Of a stretch of 64,000 nt of DNA, positions 9,427 to 20,475 are shown one piece after another. The notes under the pieces are model-generated. The model saw nothing but the letters and a program-made list of their open reading frames with translations. It was not told the origin of the DNA and did not search any database. Position numbers and translations under genes: made by a program. The stretch covers positions 46,214,208 through 46,278,207 of the forward strand of contig OX463806.1 in the NCBI GenBank assembly GCA_949825045.1, in the 5' to 3' direction. This stretch comes from Argyresthia goedartella (lineage: Eukaryota; Arthropoda; Insecta; Lepidoptera; Argyresthiidae). Each line of letters opens with the position of its first letter. Within the stretch, counting starts at the first letter, position 1.

Positions 9427-11125
9427 CATTATCGCCCACTGTTTCATGTCGCGCTCGCCTTACACTGGCGCCCGTTAGACACTTTAACCTTTTTAAGCCT
9501 TACATTAAATACAAAATGTCACTCACACGCCCAAATACTACATTATACAAAATCCTACACAATTCGCACGAGGTAAGTTCTCTTTTAATAAAAAAAAATT
9601 GTCGACTGCCGACGTGGCGAAAGTGGCATGACTTTCAGTGGGGCGGTCAAAAGGTTAAGCAGCAGTCCGTGCATTCTGCCATATGTGCAATACTGTACAA
9701 TACCTTTCTAAATGGCGCGGACTGTACGCATACCGATAATTAGCGTAGAGCAGCCTACAGATAGAGAACAGCTGTTATTGTACCGACTTTATCCAGGCTG
9801 CGCTGTGCTGTGCCGTGCTGTGCTCGAAGCGATCGAGAGAAAAAAACAACTGCTGTTCATTAAACGAGGCTAATGATTTGACGACACTACTCTCGGTGGG
9901 AACCAAGTAGGTCGAACTCTCGGTATGAACCAAGTAGGTCGAACTTTTCGATGAATAATCCTCGCACAGTACAACGACATCTTGCAAAACTACTGTCAAA
10001 GATGAACTAACTTGCTGAGTTTGGGGTTTTAGTAATATGTTTTTAGAGTAAAAGTGATTATATTTTGGATGTCAGTAACTGCTACAAAGCGTATCACGTT
10101 AAGCAGCGGTTATAGCTATTCCTACAAATAATTTTAGTTCGAAATGTAGCAAAATTTTATGATTTAGGCACTTTCGTTTAGCTTGCATTGGGGCCCAATT
10201 TATTAGTGGAAAACCATTTTCCGGAAATATTCGTTCGTATTTCCTGCATCAAAACATTTCCAAACATATAAGCTATATTTAATTCCGTTCCTAAAACCAA
10301 ACTGTGAAAATGCTCTTTGCTGAGGAGATTATGACAACGACAAAACAAAACAAAACATTCATTAACATTAAAAAAGATTATAAAAACTCAGCTGAGTCTG
10401 TGAGACGAGTATAAATCAATTACCTACCTAAGGTTTTCAGTGCACATCATCACCATCATCATGATCAACTATTGGGCCTTGTAAAAAAAAATCATAGGTA
10501 CCAAACTGAGAAAACCACTTCGAGATAATTCTGTTCCTAACTAAATTCCGTTATCCCCATCATATAATATTATAGGATTACTGAAATATCCGTAAAAAAA
10601 CATTATGTACTTAATTTGTCCTCTACGTCGTAGTTTGTTCCAATTCCCTTCGCGGTTAAGGTTCAAATTTCACTGTTTTGTAAAACTGTCAAGTATTACA
10701 GTTTTTCTGTCAGTCTTTATCGCAGATGTCAGTCAGAACGTAAGCAAATATTGATATTATAGTTTTTCAGTTTTATAATCGGAAACAACCAGCCTCAAGT
10801 ACAATCGTTCCAAAAGGGCGAGCAGTGATGCTTAATATATATTAAAAAAAAATACAACACATCCATTACCCGAAATATTCAAATTCGTTCTTAAAATAGC
10901 CAAAAATTTCACAAAATAAAATAAAAAATAGTACGAATTTTTGAAAGCATGGCCTATTTTGGTTTATGTTATGATGTATAAAAAATATGTGGGACGTTAT
11001 TGTTCTGGCGTGCGTCGTAAATGTTGATGTCGAATTGATGATCGATTCATTCCACCATATCCAGCTATATTGTGAACCATACCACCACCGCCATTGCAAG
11101 CTCAAATGCGCGAAATTAATTGTAA
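9427..11125. other. Unassigned DNA with a minor tandem repeat
   Basis: No supported gene. 9890-9943 holds two adjacent 27-bp units (CTCTCGGTGGGAACCAAGTA...), and 9795-9830 has a GCTGTG-rich run. A short frame at 9516-9572 (ATG in AAAATG context) runs into a consensus GTAAGT at 9573; I do not recognise it. 10447-10465 is a CATCAT-rich run. Confidence 0.4.
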
Positions 11126-11365
11126 TAATAATACCTTGGATACTACTTACACACATTGATCTAGCCCCAAACTAGGATTCCCTGTATCTTGGGTACTAGA
11201 CAACGATACACATAGTTATATATATATTATATTTAGAAAGACAAACAACCATGACTAGGATACAAACATCCGTTCTCATTAAAGAAATATTTGCCCCCAC
11301 CGGGACTCGAACCCGGGACCCTTGGCTTCGTAGGCAGGGTCACTGCCGACTCGGCCATTCGGGTC
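11126..11365 (-). mobile_element. SINE-B copy, near full length
   Basis: Minus-strand order: tRNA-like head GACCCGAATGGCCGAGTCGG (11365 downward), B box GGGTTCGAGTCCCGG, 'AAATATTT', the GAACGGATG segment, the SINE-B body and a short (ATT)n tail at about 11128-11138. A box TGGCCGAGTCGG and B box match RNA polymerase III internal promoters. Confidence 0.9.
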
Positions 11366-12184
11366 TGTCGTCAGTAAGCTCCAAGTGCTAAGTGCGTTTT
11401 GAGTGTAGTGCGTATTTGTCATGCGGGACGCGGGGCGGGCACTATATTGACAGCATGCGTGATCAAATCTAATAGAAAGAGGCCTGATCGCGGCTCAACT
11501 CTGACATTTCATAGATATTTTATAATATGGCATGACTAAAATTAGTGCTAACTCGTCTTTTAGCTTTTAGCTCATAGTGTTGTAAGTATATCTATAAAGC
11601 ATTGACTTGCGTGCGGTAACGATCCCAAGAATTAGCTGATGTTCACTTCTTTAGCCTTTTCAAGATCTTCCATTTTCTAGCCCAAGGTATTATCACCAAT
11701 GTCAGCCATGAGGCGACATTAATGACTGGTTTAAACAAAACAATACCACTAATTAGCAAACACGATACCATGTGAATCTAAATAACGCGTAAAGTTGCTA
11801 ACTTGAGAGCCTGATTAAGGGAATAAAATGTGGCCAGCGGCAGGGGGCGCGTACAAAGAAATGCATCTTTAGCTTCAATTCTAGGCTAAACTAGACTACA
11901 TAAAAATGTAGGATAAATATATGTTATAAAAAGTCTATAAGAGATAAAAATGGACTTTTAAAATTACCGGATATCTGTTATATTTAATACTTAAAAAATA
12001 TTTTTCGCAATGCATTATTATTCAACTAAATGAACAAGCGCTCGGAGACGAAATCAGTTTCCTATATGAAACTTACACGCAAAATAAGGTAAAAAAAATG
12101 ATTTTTTTTTTTGGTTTTTTTATTTTATTTTTAATGTTATTATTACAGGAGTTTAGTAATATTTTCTATAATTTTCTCGGTCTC
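11366..12184. other. Unassigned DNA
   Basis: No coding or repeat signature recognised; T-rich runs at 12100-12130. Confidence 0.35.
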
Positions 12185-12814
12185 GGAGCTCGGGCTGCCC
12201 CGCGGGGCTCTGCGCGGGAGCATGCGTCAGTCTGCTTCGACGCGATGCGACGGGTATTTGTTTTCTTTGTCTAATTCTCAATGCCATTGGCCCTTGTTCA
12301 GCCCTTAACAATCAATTGCAATCTTGCGAAGGTTTGCTGTAATTTTCGCCGTACGATTCGCCTGGTAAGTGATTTCGATAAACTGTTTCTTATAGTCCGT
12401 ATACATATATTTAATACTATTTCAATCATATTAGAGAAAAAAATAAAGGTGTAGTAAATATATAAATATGGTTTTCAAGTTACAATTTCCGCCGAAAACG
12501 CTCCAGAGCGTCTTGAAAACGATTCAACGAAACTCTTTGGTATATATACATATTTTATTTATGGTGTATGCTAGCCTGACGTAAGTAATTTCCGCTCTGA
12601 TGTTGTTAAAACATAACATGGCGGATTGCTGCATTTTGTTGTTTTATTTAATCAAAAATATTATTCTAACTCTTATTATCAAAATATATCCCTTTTTTTG
12701 TTATTTAGGACTCAGGTTTGGTCAGGTATGTTTAGTTGCACCTAATAGGCGAATTGACGTTTGCCGGGGCTTCTGGCTTGCGGGAGCTTGGCGAACCTTC
12801 GCAAGCGTGTAAGT
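12185..12814 (+). promoter_or_regulatory. Candidate host promoter with two non-coding 5' exons
   Basis: A GC-rich island (12185-12255) in AT-rich surroundings contains TCAGT at 12227-12231, matching the arthropod initiator. Downstream, CTG|GTAAGT at 12362-12370 is a consensus donor. A pyrimidine-rich tract then leads to TTATTTAG at 12701-12708, a good acceptor. Next, 12709-12808 is followed by another GTAAGT donor at 12809-12814. This would give exons of about 136 and 100 bp around a 344-bp intron. Neither carries a convincing start codon with a long frame, so they would be 5' UTR. It is inferred from splice-site consensus only and could be chance. Confidence 0.2.
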
Positions 12815-12905
12815 AAATCAAGCACAAGCAAGACATATTGTAGGTGTTTTTCTTTTTAATATGGTGGGAATCCCCGCGGCGCTAAACCCTCCCTCACGGA
12901 CCACA

Positions 12906-13535
12906 TTCCAAATTCCAAATGTCTTTATTACCGAAGATATTTACATAAACATAGCAATAGTCATTTTTTGCCACTTCTCTACATTGGACCACTGTGGGAG
13001 AAGAAGGGCGTAGAAACTCCCACAGATTGATTTTTAGATCTCTTTTTAAAAAGCATAAGCTTAACTAATACAAAATATAATATTTAGTCATTATCATAAT
13101 TAATAAGCAGGAATAAATAATTACAAAATTATTAACAGCAAGGTCTGTGTTGAGCCAGATTAACCCCATACAGACCCATCATTTAAGTAATCTTGAACAT
13201 TGTAATGTCCCTTTTTCGACAAAGTCGCTTTAACATGGATTTTAAATTGCTCAAATGGCAATTTCAAGATCTCCAGAGGTATCTTGTTGTAGTAGAGAAT
13301 GCATTGACCCTTGAAAGAATTGCTAACCTTCGCGAGTCCAAACCGGGGCGCAAGTAGTCTGTGATTATTTCTTAGGTTAACATTACAGCTATCACTAAGT
13401 TTGGGAAATTTTGTAAGGTTCTTGCGTACATACATTATATTTTCGAAAATAAATTGACTAGCTACTGTTAGTATGTCAATTTCTTTAAAAAGCTGTCTTA
13501 AGGAGTCTGTGCGTTTTTTTGCGTTTGACCGGACA
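12906..13535 (-). mobile_element. LINE C-terminus plus 3' UTR (family of 25.0-26.2 kb)
   Basis: The minus-strand coding remnant starts near 13535 with 'TDSLRQLFKEIDILTVASQF' and continues in the 13160-13435 frame with 'SNSFKGQCILYYNKIPLEIL' and 'KATLSKKGHYNVQDYLND', stopping at 13160. The 3' UTR follows, with TCTACATTGGACCACTGTGG and GGGAGTTTCTACGCC-type blocks shared by copies at 25029-25225, 32168-32297 and 40858-41040. It ends with two 7-bp units ATTCCAA at 12904-12917. The coding part has no stop within the stated frame but lacks all polymerase motifs, being 5'-truncated. Confidence 0.85.
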
Positions 13536-13959
13536 TGTTTTTATTAGATTGTACATCATGGAGTTTATGTTTTTGAGTTAAAGCTCTAAACCTATAAAGA
13601 AAACCCTTTCATCATCTTCATCAACACTTGCAATTAATGTAAATCTCAAAATAAATACAGAAAAGACACACAAAGGCAAAGTTTCCTCCAGTCGGATACT
13701 TTTACTGCCGGGAGTCTAGAAACATGTTTCATTTGGTGTGTAAGTAAGAAGTAACACTGAACTGGCAGCTGGACATTCGAAAGTCATTTGTCGTTGTTCA
13801 GTCAATTGACGTATATGATTGTGGCAATAATAAATAGGCGATGACAATCATTCTACAATCGTAACATCTCAATAAGATAAATTCCCCAATGGCGTCATAG
13901 TTCCTAGAAACATGTGTATGTTATTTCGGTTAATACCACATCATACAATACTGTCAGAT
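13536..13959. other. Unassigned DNA
   Basis: No feature recognised. Confidence 0.35.
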
Positions 13960-14085
13960 CTCCATAGCTGTGGCGACCGACGGGCTTGCCCCCGGTCACG
14001 CAACATAGATTACTGAATAAGTGGCTAAACGTGGGCGCAACTGTGCCTATGCCACCGCGTATGGGTAAAGGCGTGTTGTTGTGCC
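13960..14085 (+). repeat. REP-1 fragment (CATACGG repeat)
   Basis: Contains CTCCATAGCTGTGGCGA, GGCTTGCCCCCGGTCACG, GTGGGCGCAACTGTGCC and CCACCGCGTATGGG+TAAAGG, the block order of a repeat found many times here, among them 15980-16080, 23340-23465, 26790-26885, 32360-32480, 38706-38881, 47990-48065, 53225-53365 and 54790-54935. Confidence 0.7.
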
Positions 14086-15036
14086 TTACTTTAAATGCGT
14101 AGCTCTCCCCCTTAAATTACGTACCTACTAGCTGAAAGCAGAGATTCGTAAGGGACTCGCAAGATTGTTTACTTAGTAGGCAAAAAATATAATTCCAATC
14201 GCTCTTGATACGCATTAAATTCCACTTAGAATTACTCACTATTTACCTACCTACTATTCACATTAACTAATTTAAGGCAAAATTTCAGCGATTATATGTA
14301 ACTAATCATTCATGTAACCTTACAGATGTTGCAGTAGTAACATCACCAGTTGGCGCTAGGACGTACTAAAAAAAAACTCCATAAATTTATCAAAGTATTT
14401 TGAGGGTGTATGGCCTAGCGGTAAGCTCGCTTCGCTAGCCCTCATAAAATTCGTGTGCTTTCTAACAATTCTCTATAAACAAGGTATAAAATAATTTATC
14501 TGAAGCACCATTTGTAATATACTACACCATTATCAATGAAGCGTCCCAAGATGCTCATGCGCAGCTGCTATGGGTTAATTGACACTGACCCTAAAGCTAC
14601 CCGACCTGTTGAGAACACACACCAATTCCAACGGCATGGACACTAAAGCAGTTATCCCTCAATTTGTCGGGTTATAAAACCACCATCTTTTCTCGAAAGA
14701 GATTCAAAAATGTTTTTGAATTCAAAATTATATGTTGTCTTATTTACTAGATAACATTTAAAAAGTATGTCAATAGTGATTCTTGAGTTGTGTTTTAATT
14801 TGTTGTGTTACTGGTAACCTTTTCTCCAACTGTATGCAAAGGGCTGGAGGAAATAGAGCCCAAATATTTTAATAATTGTAGGTCTATTTGTAAGAGAAGG
14901 GATCCCAACCACTAACATATAGTAAGTTAATGTTTGCAATATTGCAGTTGGACAAGGTGGAAATTATTGATAGCATTCCTGATTCCAAATCATTCTTATA
15001 TTCCTATCGATAGTCTCTCTCCGTATCATTCCACCT
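14086..15036. other. Unassigned DNA with a possible tRNA-like scrap
   Basis: Mostly unrecognised. At 14407-14440 'TGGCCTAGCGGTAAGCTCGC' resembles a pol III A box and anticodon arm, but no B box follows, so a SINE head fragment is possible and a tRNA gene is not supported. Confidence 0.35.
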
Positions 15037-15240
15037 CTGTGGCGCAGTGGTTGCGGCTCCGCCTGCCATGCGAGAGGTCCCGGGTTCAATCCCCGGCAGG
15101 GGGGCAAAGAAAATAAATACCCCCAGTTCTTGGTCAGATTACCTATATGTGTTTGAAGTCGCTGTTTCTGTTTCCCAGAAACGTGGGCCCAGAAGCAATG
15201 TATGTAAATGTTTATGTTCTTCATTTATTCTTGTCGATAG
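15037..15240 (+). mobile_element. SINE-C copy with intact tRNA-like head
   Basis: Head CTCTGTGGCGCAGTGGTTGC has a near-perfect A box (TGGCGCAGTGG). CGGGTTCAATCCCCGG at about 15081-15096 is a perfect B box with a pairing stem. The body then carries TGTTTCCCAGAAACGTGGG and 'AAGCAATGTATGTAAATGTT'. It is the best head of this family in the window. A 3'-flanking C-run begins near 15283. Confidence 0.85.
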
Positions 15241-15281
15241 TACCCTAATTCTATATCACTCCTATATTCTTATTACCCATA

Positions 15282-15302
15282 CCCCCCCCCCCCCCCCCCC
15301 TT
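15282..15302. repeat. Poly-C homopolymer
   Basis: About 20 consecutive C residues, with the length uncertain by one or two. It is the only long C/G homopolymer in the window and prone to assembly error. Confidence 0.9.
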
Positions 15303-15790
15303 GTTCCATATTCCAAAATTTCACGCGCCTTCAGGCCGTGAATAGCCTTAGCCTTTAGGCCGTGTGTTCTCGAACTGCCTCAATCAGCGTTAGCGTTTTA
15401 TTATCTACCTAGATATTGCGATCCCTTACGTCTCCGTGCATCAAGAAATCTATCACCAGTTACACCAGCATGCCGGTCGCCATGGCAACTGAGCTCCTCT
15501 CAACTTCACCAGATACGAATTGATGCGATGCGGGCGCCCTGCTGCCTCCCACGTGCGATATGCGTTAGCTAGCAAAGTAATACCATTCATGATTGTTACA
15601 GGACATCTGTAATAGACTTTCTGTACTTTATCGCTTGGGCTAGCCCCCCGGCAGGCAAAATAGAGTATCCCATAACTGGATAACTGAAGTAACTGTGCAT
15701 TTACCACCCCCAATGAAAAAAGCGAGACACTATGACATATTTTGCCTTCCTCACATCTTTCTTGGTGATATATCATCCACAATAAAAGTA

Positions 15791-15958
15791 CAGTGGAGCC
15801 TTTCATAGTAGTTCATTTGACACCTGTCGATAGTAGGAACAGAGTTATGCGTCAGTCTTCTTCTCCTTGTTTCACTTAAGAAGGGAAGCGAGACTGACGT
15901 ATGGCATGTCCCTACTATTGACAGATGTCAAATGTATGCTATAAGAAAGGCTCCACTT
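15791..15958. mobile_element. Tc1/mariner-type MITE (168 bp, fold-back)
   Basis: The left end CAGTGGAGCCTTTC follows TA. The right end GAAAGGCTCCACTT precedes TA. The inverted repeats continue inward with mismatches (ATTTGACACCTGTCGATAGT against ATTTGACATCTGTCAATAGT) over about 55 bp, so the element can fold into one hairpin. TA target duplication and CAGT-type ends fit Tc1/mariner derivatives. There is no coding capacity. A second, half copy lies at 55252-55372. Confidence 0.8.
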
Positions 15959-15979
15959 TAGTCGTCATAATGAGAGCGT

Positions 15980-16080
15980 GTTGCACACATAGTCACGCCG
16001 ATTCTCATACGGCGTGGCAGAGTTATACTAACTAGATATAATACTCCTGCGCCTCCGCATAAACCACTCCACATAACTGA
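15980..16080 (-). repeat. REP-1 fragment
   Basis: AGTCACGCCGATTCTCATAC followed by GGCGTGGCAGAG is the diverged CCCATACGGGGTGGCAGAGG end of REP-1; the rest is eroded. Confidence 0.5.
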
Positions 16081-18995
16081 GATTGAAGCGAAATGAAATG
16101 GAGCTGTAGAAGAAGAAACTGCTTAGAAACGGCCAGCAAGACTTCAAATCCAGATATGTCTATCGCAATCATCATTGTCAGAATCGTCTCAGTCGTGGAT
16201 AGGTACTACTAGTGCAAGCACGGAACAGGTTAGGCGGGATGTGTGACGAGCGTGAGTAACGGGCACCAAGTTCGATGTCCAGTTAAGTCGGCCTCGCTGG
16301 TACAACCTACATTTTATAACTATTTTTTAGGAACGATAGAATGCACTTCGCCATTCTTGCGGCGGTGGGCTAGCCCGCAAAATGCACTATTTATATTAAA
16401 CTGTGCCACTGCTACTTATAGGAAAAGATGAAAAGGCTCGCTATGATTGTTCGTTTGTATGTTTTGATTACATAGCTAGCCAGCTCTACTGTGAAACCTT
16501 CCCTTTGATTTATTTAGTTAAATTCCAATGGGGTGGAAAGCTCAAAGCTTACATGTCTTCAAATCGACTGTTACCTTTTGCTAGCTCTGTTGTACAAGGC
16601 AAATCAAGTCAGGGCCATAAAAACTACCTGTAATGATTAAGTTTTCAACCATGATAAGTAAACACACATATAGGTGACTCAGTCTTCAGTTCAGTTAGAG
16701 CATCTTCCGTACTCCCTTTCTTGTCTTATAAAATAATTTAATAACAAACAAAATATTGTCATCAAATCTTGAAACCATCAACAACCCCTGTTTGTTATCA
16801 CACCAACGGGGGACAAAAAAACGGCGTTTTCCCGCCTGAAACTTCCACATGTGTAGAGTGTAGAGACGCGCACATATGGCATGCGCCTGCGCCGAGGTTC
16901 CCACAGCTCCGCGGTCGTGAGAACCAGCTGCGTTTTTGTTTTCGAGTTTATTATCTGCGCTCATCATTTATGCCCCTTTTTGAGAAGACATCGCATGAAT
17001 TGCGGAGCCCTGCTTTATTTTGTTACCCGAGATTGGAAGCTGAGAGACTTGTAGATTATTGTGGAGGTATCTGGAGGCAGGCACGACTTCGATAGTGGTA
17101 TTGATTTATGTCATCGGTTTAAAGTATTTGTAAGTCGAGCCCAGTTATATGCATACTCGTATTCTGCGGGTTCCAAATTCTATTTTGATTTCTACCACCA
17201 CATTTTATACTTTCATACACTTTTATTTATAACTTCATGGAAACTTCACCTAGAGTCAATTATTACATATCAATTATTGTAGTTATGCCCTTTTATAACA
17301 ATAACAACAACATAGCGTCAGTATTATCCATGAGAGGTATCAGAGGCACAGTTGTGCGCACGCGTCCTTTTACTTCAAATACAAATAATTAGTTTATCTT
17401 CCCCATAACAACTTCCGTCGGACATCCCATCTTCCCGTCATCAGCTGTATGCCACACAAAGGATCTGAATGCAGCAATACTTTCGTCTGACAAGCTCAGC
17501 TCTTTCATTGACAGTGGCAACGCACTATAATCTGGCGGGGCTGCGTATACGCACGCAAGCCGACCGGACCGGACTTAGCACCGGACTTTGGCACGAGCGA
17601 CAAGCGGAAGAAACCTTTCCTTGTTGAGAGATTGTCTAAGAAAGGAGTCCAAATTAAAATTAATTAATAAGTCGAAAATAATACTTAACTCTTTCGCGGA
17701 CGATGACCGATTGTCAAGTATTACACACAAACCGAAGGAGCGAGTGAGAAGGAAGAGATAATTTGTCTATGTGTGCGAAAATGGTCTAATATGACACTAT
17801 CCAACCTGTGGAAGTACCTACATGGACACAAAGAGCAGGGCTACCTATAACTGCAATGGAAATGCGAATTCTATAGAGTTTCCAAGAGGAACGAATTCTA
17901 TGGAATCCGCGTCTCTATGACTTCTTCATTGACGTATTCTTGGGAATTCGCTGACCGCTATAGTGTTAAAAGTTCAATCTATTTTAGTAGGTATCCCCAG
18001 ACTATAAAGCTACATTATCATATTCTTGAAAGGCATCGTTTTTTTTTTACACAAAGCTTAAAGTATCCAAGTTTCCCGTGAATGTATACAGGATGACATT
18101 TAGTTTTAGGGAATGACAGTAGCCATAATTGTGAACAACTTTCCTCAAGAAACAAATGGTCGCAAACGAAAAAATATTTTGGTTCTCCCGTAGTAACTTG
18201 TAATCTTCCTGTGTATGTACTCCCATACCAAATATACGCGCAAATGACACACGTGTCACAAGTGACGCTATGACCAGATCTCCTTTACTTACACCACATG
18301 GTGATGCCGAGCGAGGCGCTTTCTCAACACAGCCAGTCCAGTCAGCATCCGCCAGACTTGCAACCCAGGGCTTCCTGTTCTTAAAACGTCTAGATTGTTT
18401 CGACGGACCACCCCGTAAACCATTCCCCGCTATTTAAGTTCTACCTCAGCGATTTAACTAGGCACCTCCCACCGTGGAGTCAATACCCCGCTCTAAGGTC
18501 ATCGCCATTCCAGCGAGGTGTATACTTAATTCGTTAGTTATAATTGCATACGAACGACACTTGCGGTCTGCTGATGATGGTCGTATAATGGTAGTTAGTT
18601 TTATAATATGAGGACATCCGGAGATAGTTGGATGTGGCTAGTTTTCGAAAGAAATCCAGAGAATTCTTGACCTGAATTAAGATATACAGATGTTGACCGT
18701 GATGTAATGGGATATTATTGAATTATTAGAATATTATTAGCTGTGAATAAGTAGCTTTTTCCTGTTAACTAATTTGCCTCACCACAACGACAAGAATTCA
18801 ACTTGCTATACACATAAAATAATAAACTTGCATGACTCTTGAAGCATCGAATGGTTGTACAAGCAAAACCATGTCCCAATTAGGAGAAACCTCGCAAAAG
18901 GCATTCGAGGTATATTTATGGAGGCACGGTGCTTTGATCACATTTGCAAACAAGATTTCAATATGCTAATCGCGGTATGTAGTGAATGGAGCCCG
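16081..18995. other. Long unrecognised, apparently low-repeat stretch
   Basis: Nearly 3 kb without a recognisable mobile element, which is unusual for this window. Open frames up to 108 codons (for example 16769-17095) show no domain, signal peptide or composition that suggests coding. 17520-17600 is locally GC-rich. 18300-18520 is CT-rich. Confidence 0.35.
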
Positions 18996-19039
18996 CATGT
19001 CTCAGCTTTAGACCTTAAAATAGACCTTTTACAATACTC

Positions 19040-19235
19040 CCTCCCTATTGGCGGTAATCCAAACCTCAACCACCCGCGATGTCTTCCCATTGGCTGGTAT
19101 CTCGTCGACCTCTCGTGTAATTGGATGCAAATTCGCGACCATCTCTACATTGCTAAGCGGTCGATGGAGTATCAATTCTAATAATTTGGTTTATGGGTGG
19201 GAATTGCTCGGCGGTTTCTAATGCAAATATTCCAA
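19040..19235 (+). promoter_or_regulatory. Candidate cis-regulatory cluster: three CCAAT boxes and two octamers
   Basis: Inverted CCAAT boxes (ATTGG) occur at 19047-19051, 19089-19093 and 19120-19124. Perfect octamers ATGCAAAT, the POU-domain site, occur at 19125-19132 and 19221-19228. TCGCGA lies at 19133-19138. The sequence is in the repeat-poor stretch. No transcript can be proven here; the call rests only on motif clustering. Confidence 0.2.
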
Positions 19236-19910
19236 AAGCGGTATTCGAGGCACGACCACGGTTGGTTGTACCTTACGTTTTTAGCATGCCTTATTTAAGG
19301 GTTAAGGGCCTGGCCTTACTTAGTTAAATTCGCCCGTTTAGGCCTTTGGATGCGTAAATGGTCAACCTATGTGAACTGCATGCGAGCACGTGGTTGAGTT
19401 TTGTAGAATTCATGCATTGCGTTATAGCCTCGTCGTAGTAATCTATCGAAATACCCTCCGATCTCTAGTTTCAAGAATCTAAACTTAAAACTGTGCCGAA
19501 AACATCAAAGGCCATAAAATTATATGGACAACGATGCTGGTTGTCCGCCCAGTGCATATTGTTTTAAGTCGAGTAGTGTTCGCTCGTATTTGGTCACTTG
19601 ATACTATAATGATACACATGAATACAACCCGAGACGTCGAATACCAACACATAATACTTCGAACATGGCACGTAGCTGGAACTTGCATGATTGAATAATT
19701 ACGTCATTAGAAACGGTAGAAATATGAGACGAATATTTTGTATCAGATTTACTTTAGGTAAGTACAAGGCAAAATGAAAATATGCAATATTCCACAATTT
19801 TAATCCAGAAAATGAAAGAACTATATTCTAACTTTAGACTCCTTAGTTACATTCGCGACATGAATATCAAACATTTTGTTCTTCAACGTAGTTTGACCAT
19901 ATCCTAAAAT
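19236..19910. other. Unassigned DNA
   Basis: No gene or repeat recognised. TTTACTTTAG|GTAAGT at 19748-19763 is an acceptor and donor placed back to back. Confidence 0.35.
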
Positions 19911-19916
19911 AATTTT

Positions 19917-20475
19917 GGTACTGTCTCCTAGCGGAGGTCGGCGATCCTTTTGGTTATTTGTGATATTGAACTTTAGGCCGATTTTTCCATCCTCAGATAA
20001 CGTATAAACGTTATCTGAGGATGAAAAATCGACCTAAAGTCCATATCCTTAAATCATTTGGGTACCGTCTTCTATCGGACATCGGCGATCCTTTTGGTAA
20101 TTGTGACTTTGAACTTTAGGCCGATTTTTCCATACTCAGATAACGTACCTATAACGTTATCTGAAGATGGAAAATTAGTCAAAGTCCATATCTTTAAATC
20201 ATTTGGGTACCGTCTCCTATCGGAGGTCGGCGATCCTTTTGGTTATTTGTGATATTGAACTTTAGGCCGATTTTTCCATCCTCAGATAACGTATAAACGT
20301 TATCTGAGGATGGAAAATCGGCCTAAAGTCCATATCCTTAAATCATTTGTATGGGTACCGTCTCCTATCGGCGGTCGGCGATCCTTTTTGTTATTTGTGA
20401 TATACAGCTTTTGGCCGATTTTTCATCCTCAGGTGACGTATAAACGTTATCTGAGGGTGGAAAAAACGGCCTGTT
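19917..20475. repeat. Four-unit tandem array, each unit carrying a long palindrome
   Basis: Units begin at 19917, 20061, 20206 and 20354 with GGTACCGTCTCCTATCGG-like sequence, then GGCGATCCTTTTGG, then a palindrome. Unit lengths are 144, 145, 148 and about 120 bp. The palindromes lie at 19970-20040, 20113-20185, 20259-20329 and 20409-20472. Each arm is about 33 nt (ACTTTAGGCCGATTTTTCCA then TCCTCAGATAACGT) around a loop of about 4 nt. Arms pair almost perfectly in unit 3, and with one mismatch and one indel in unit 1. Short frames across the array are by-products of the repetition. Confidence 0.95.

Noticed and set aside
16769..17095. 108-codon plus-strand frame
   Set aside because: No recognisable domain, no splice or promoter context, and overlapping frames on the other strand; openness at this length is expected by chance in 64 kb.
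18855..19181. 108-codon plus-strand frame over the CCAAT/octamer cluster
   Set aside because: No motif and no coding-like composition; the regulatory reading is weak but fits the sequence better than a gene.
19917..20475. CRISPR array
   Set aside because: Units of about 145 bp with no unique spacers, in a eukaryotic context; it is a tandem satellite-like repeat.
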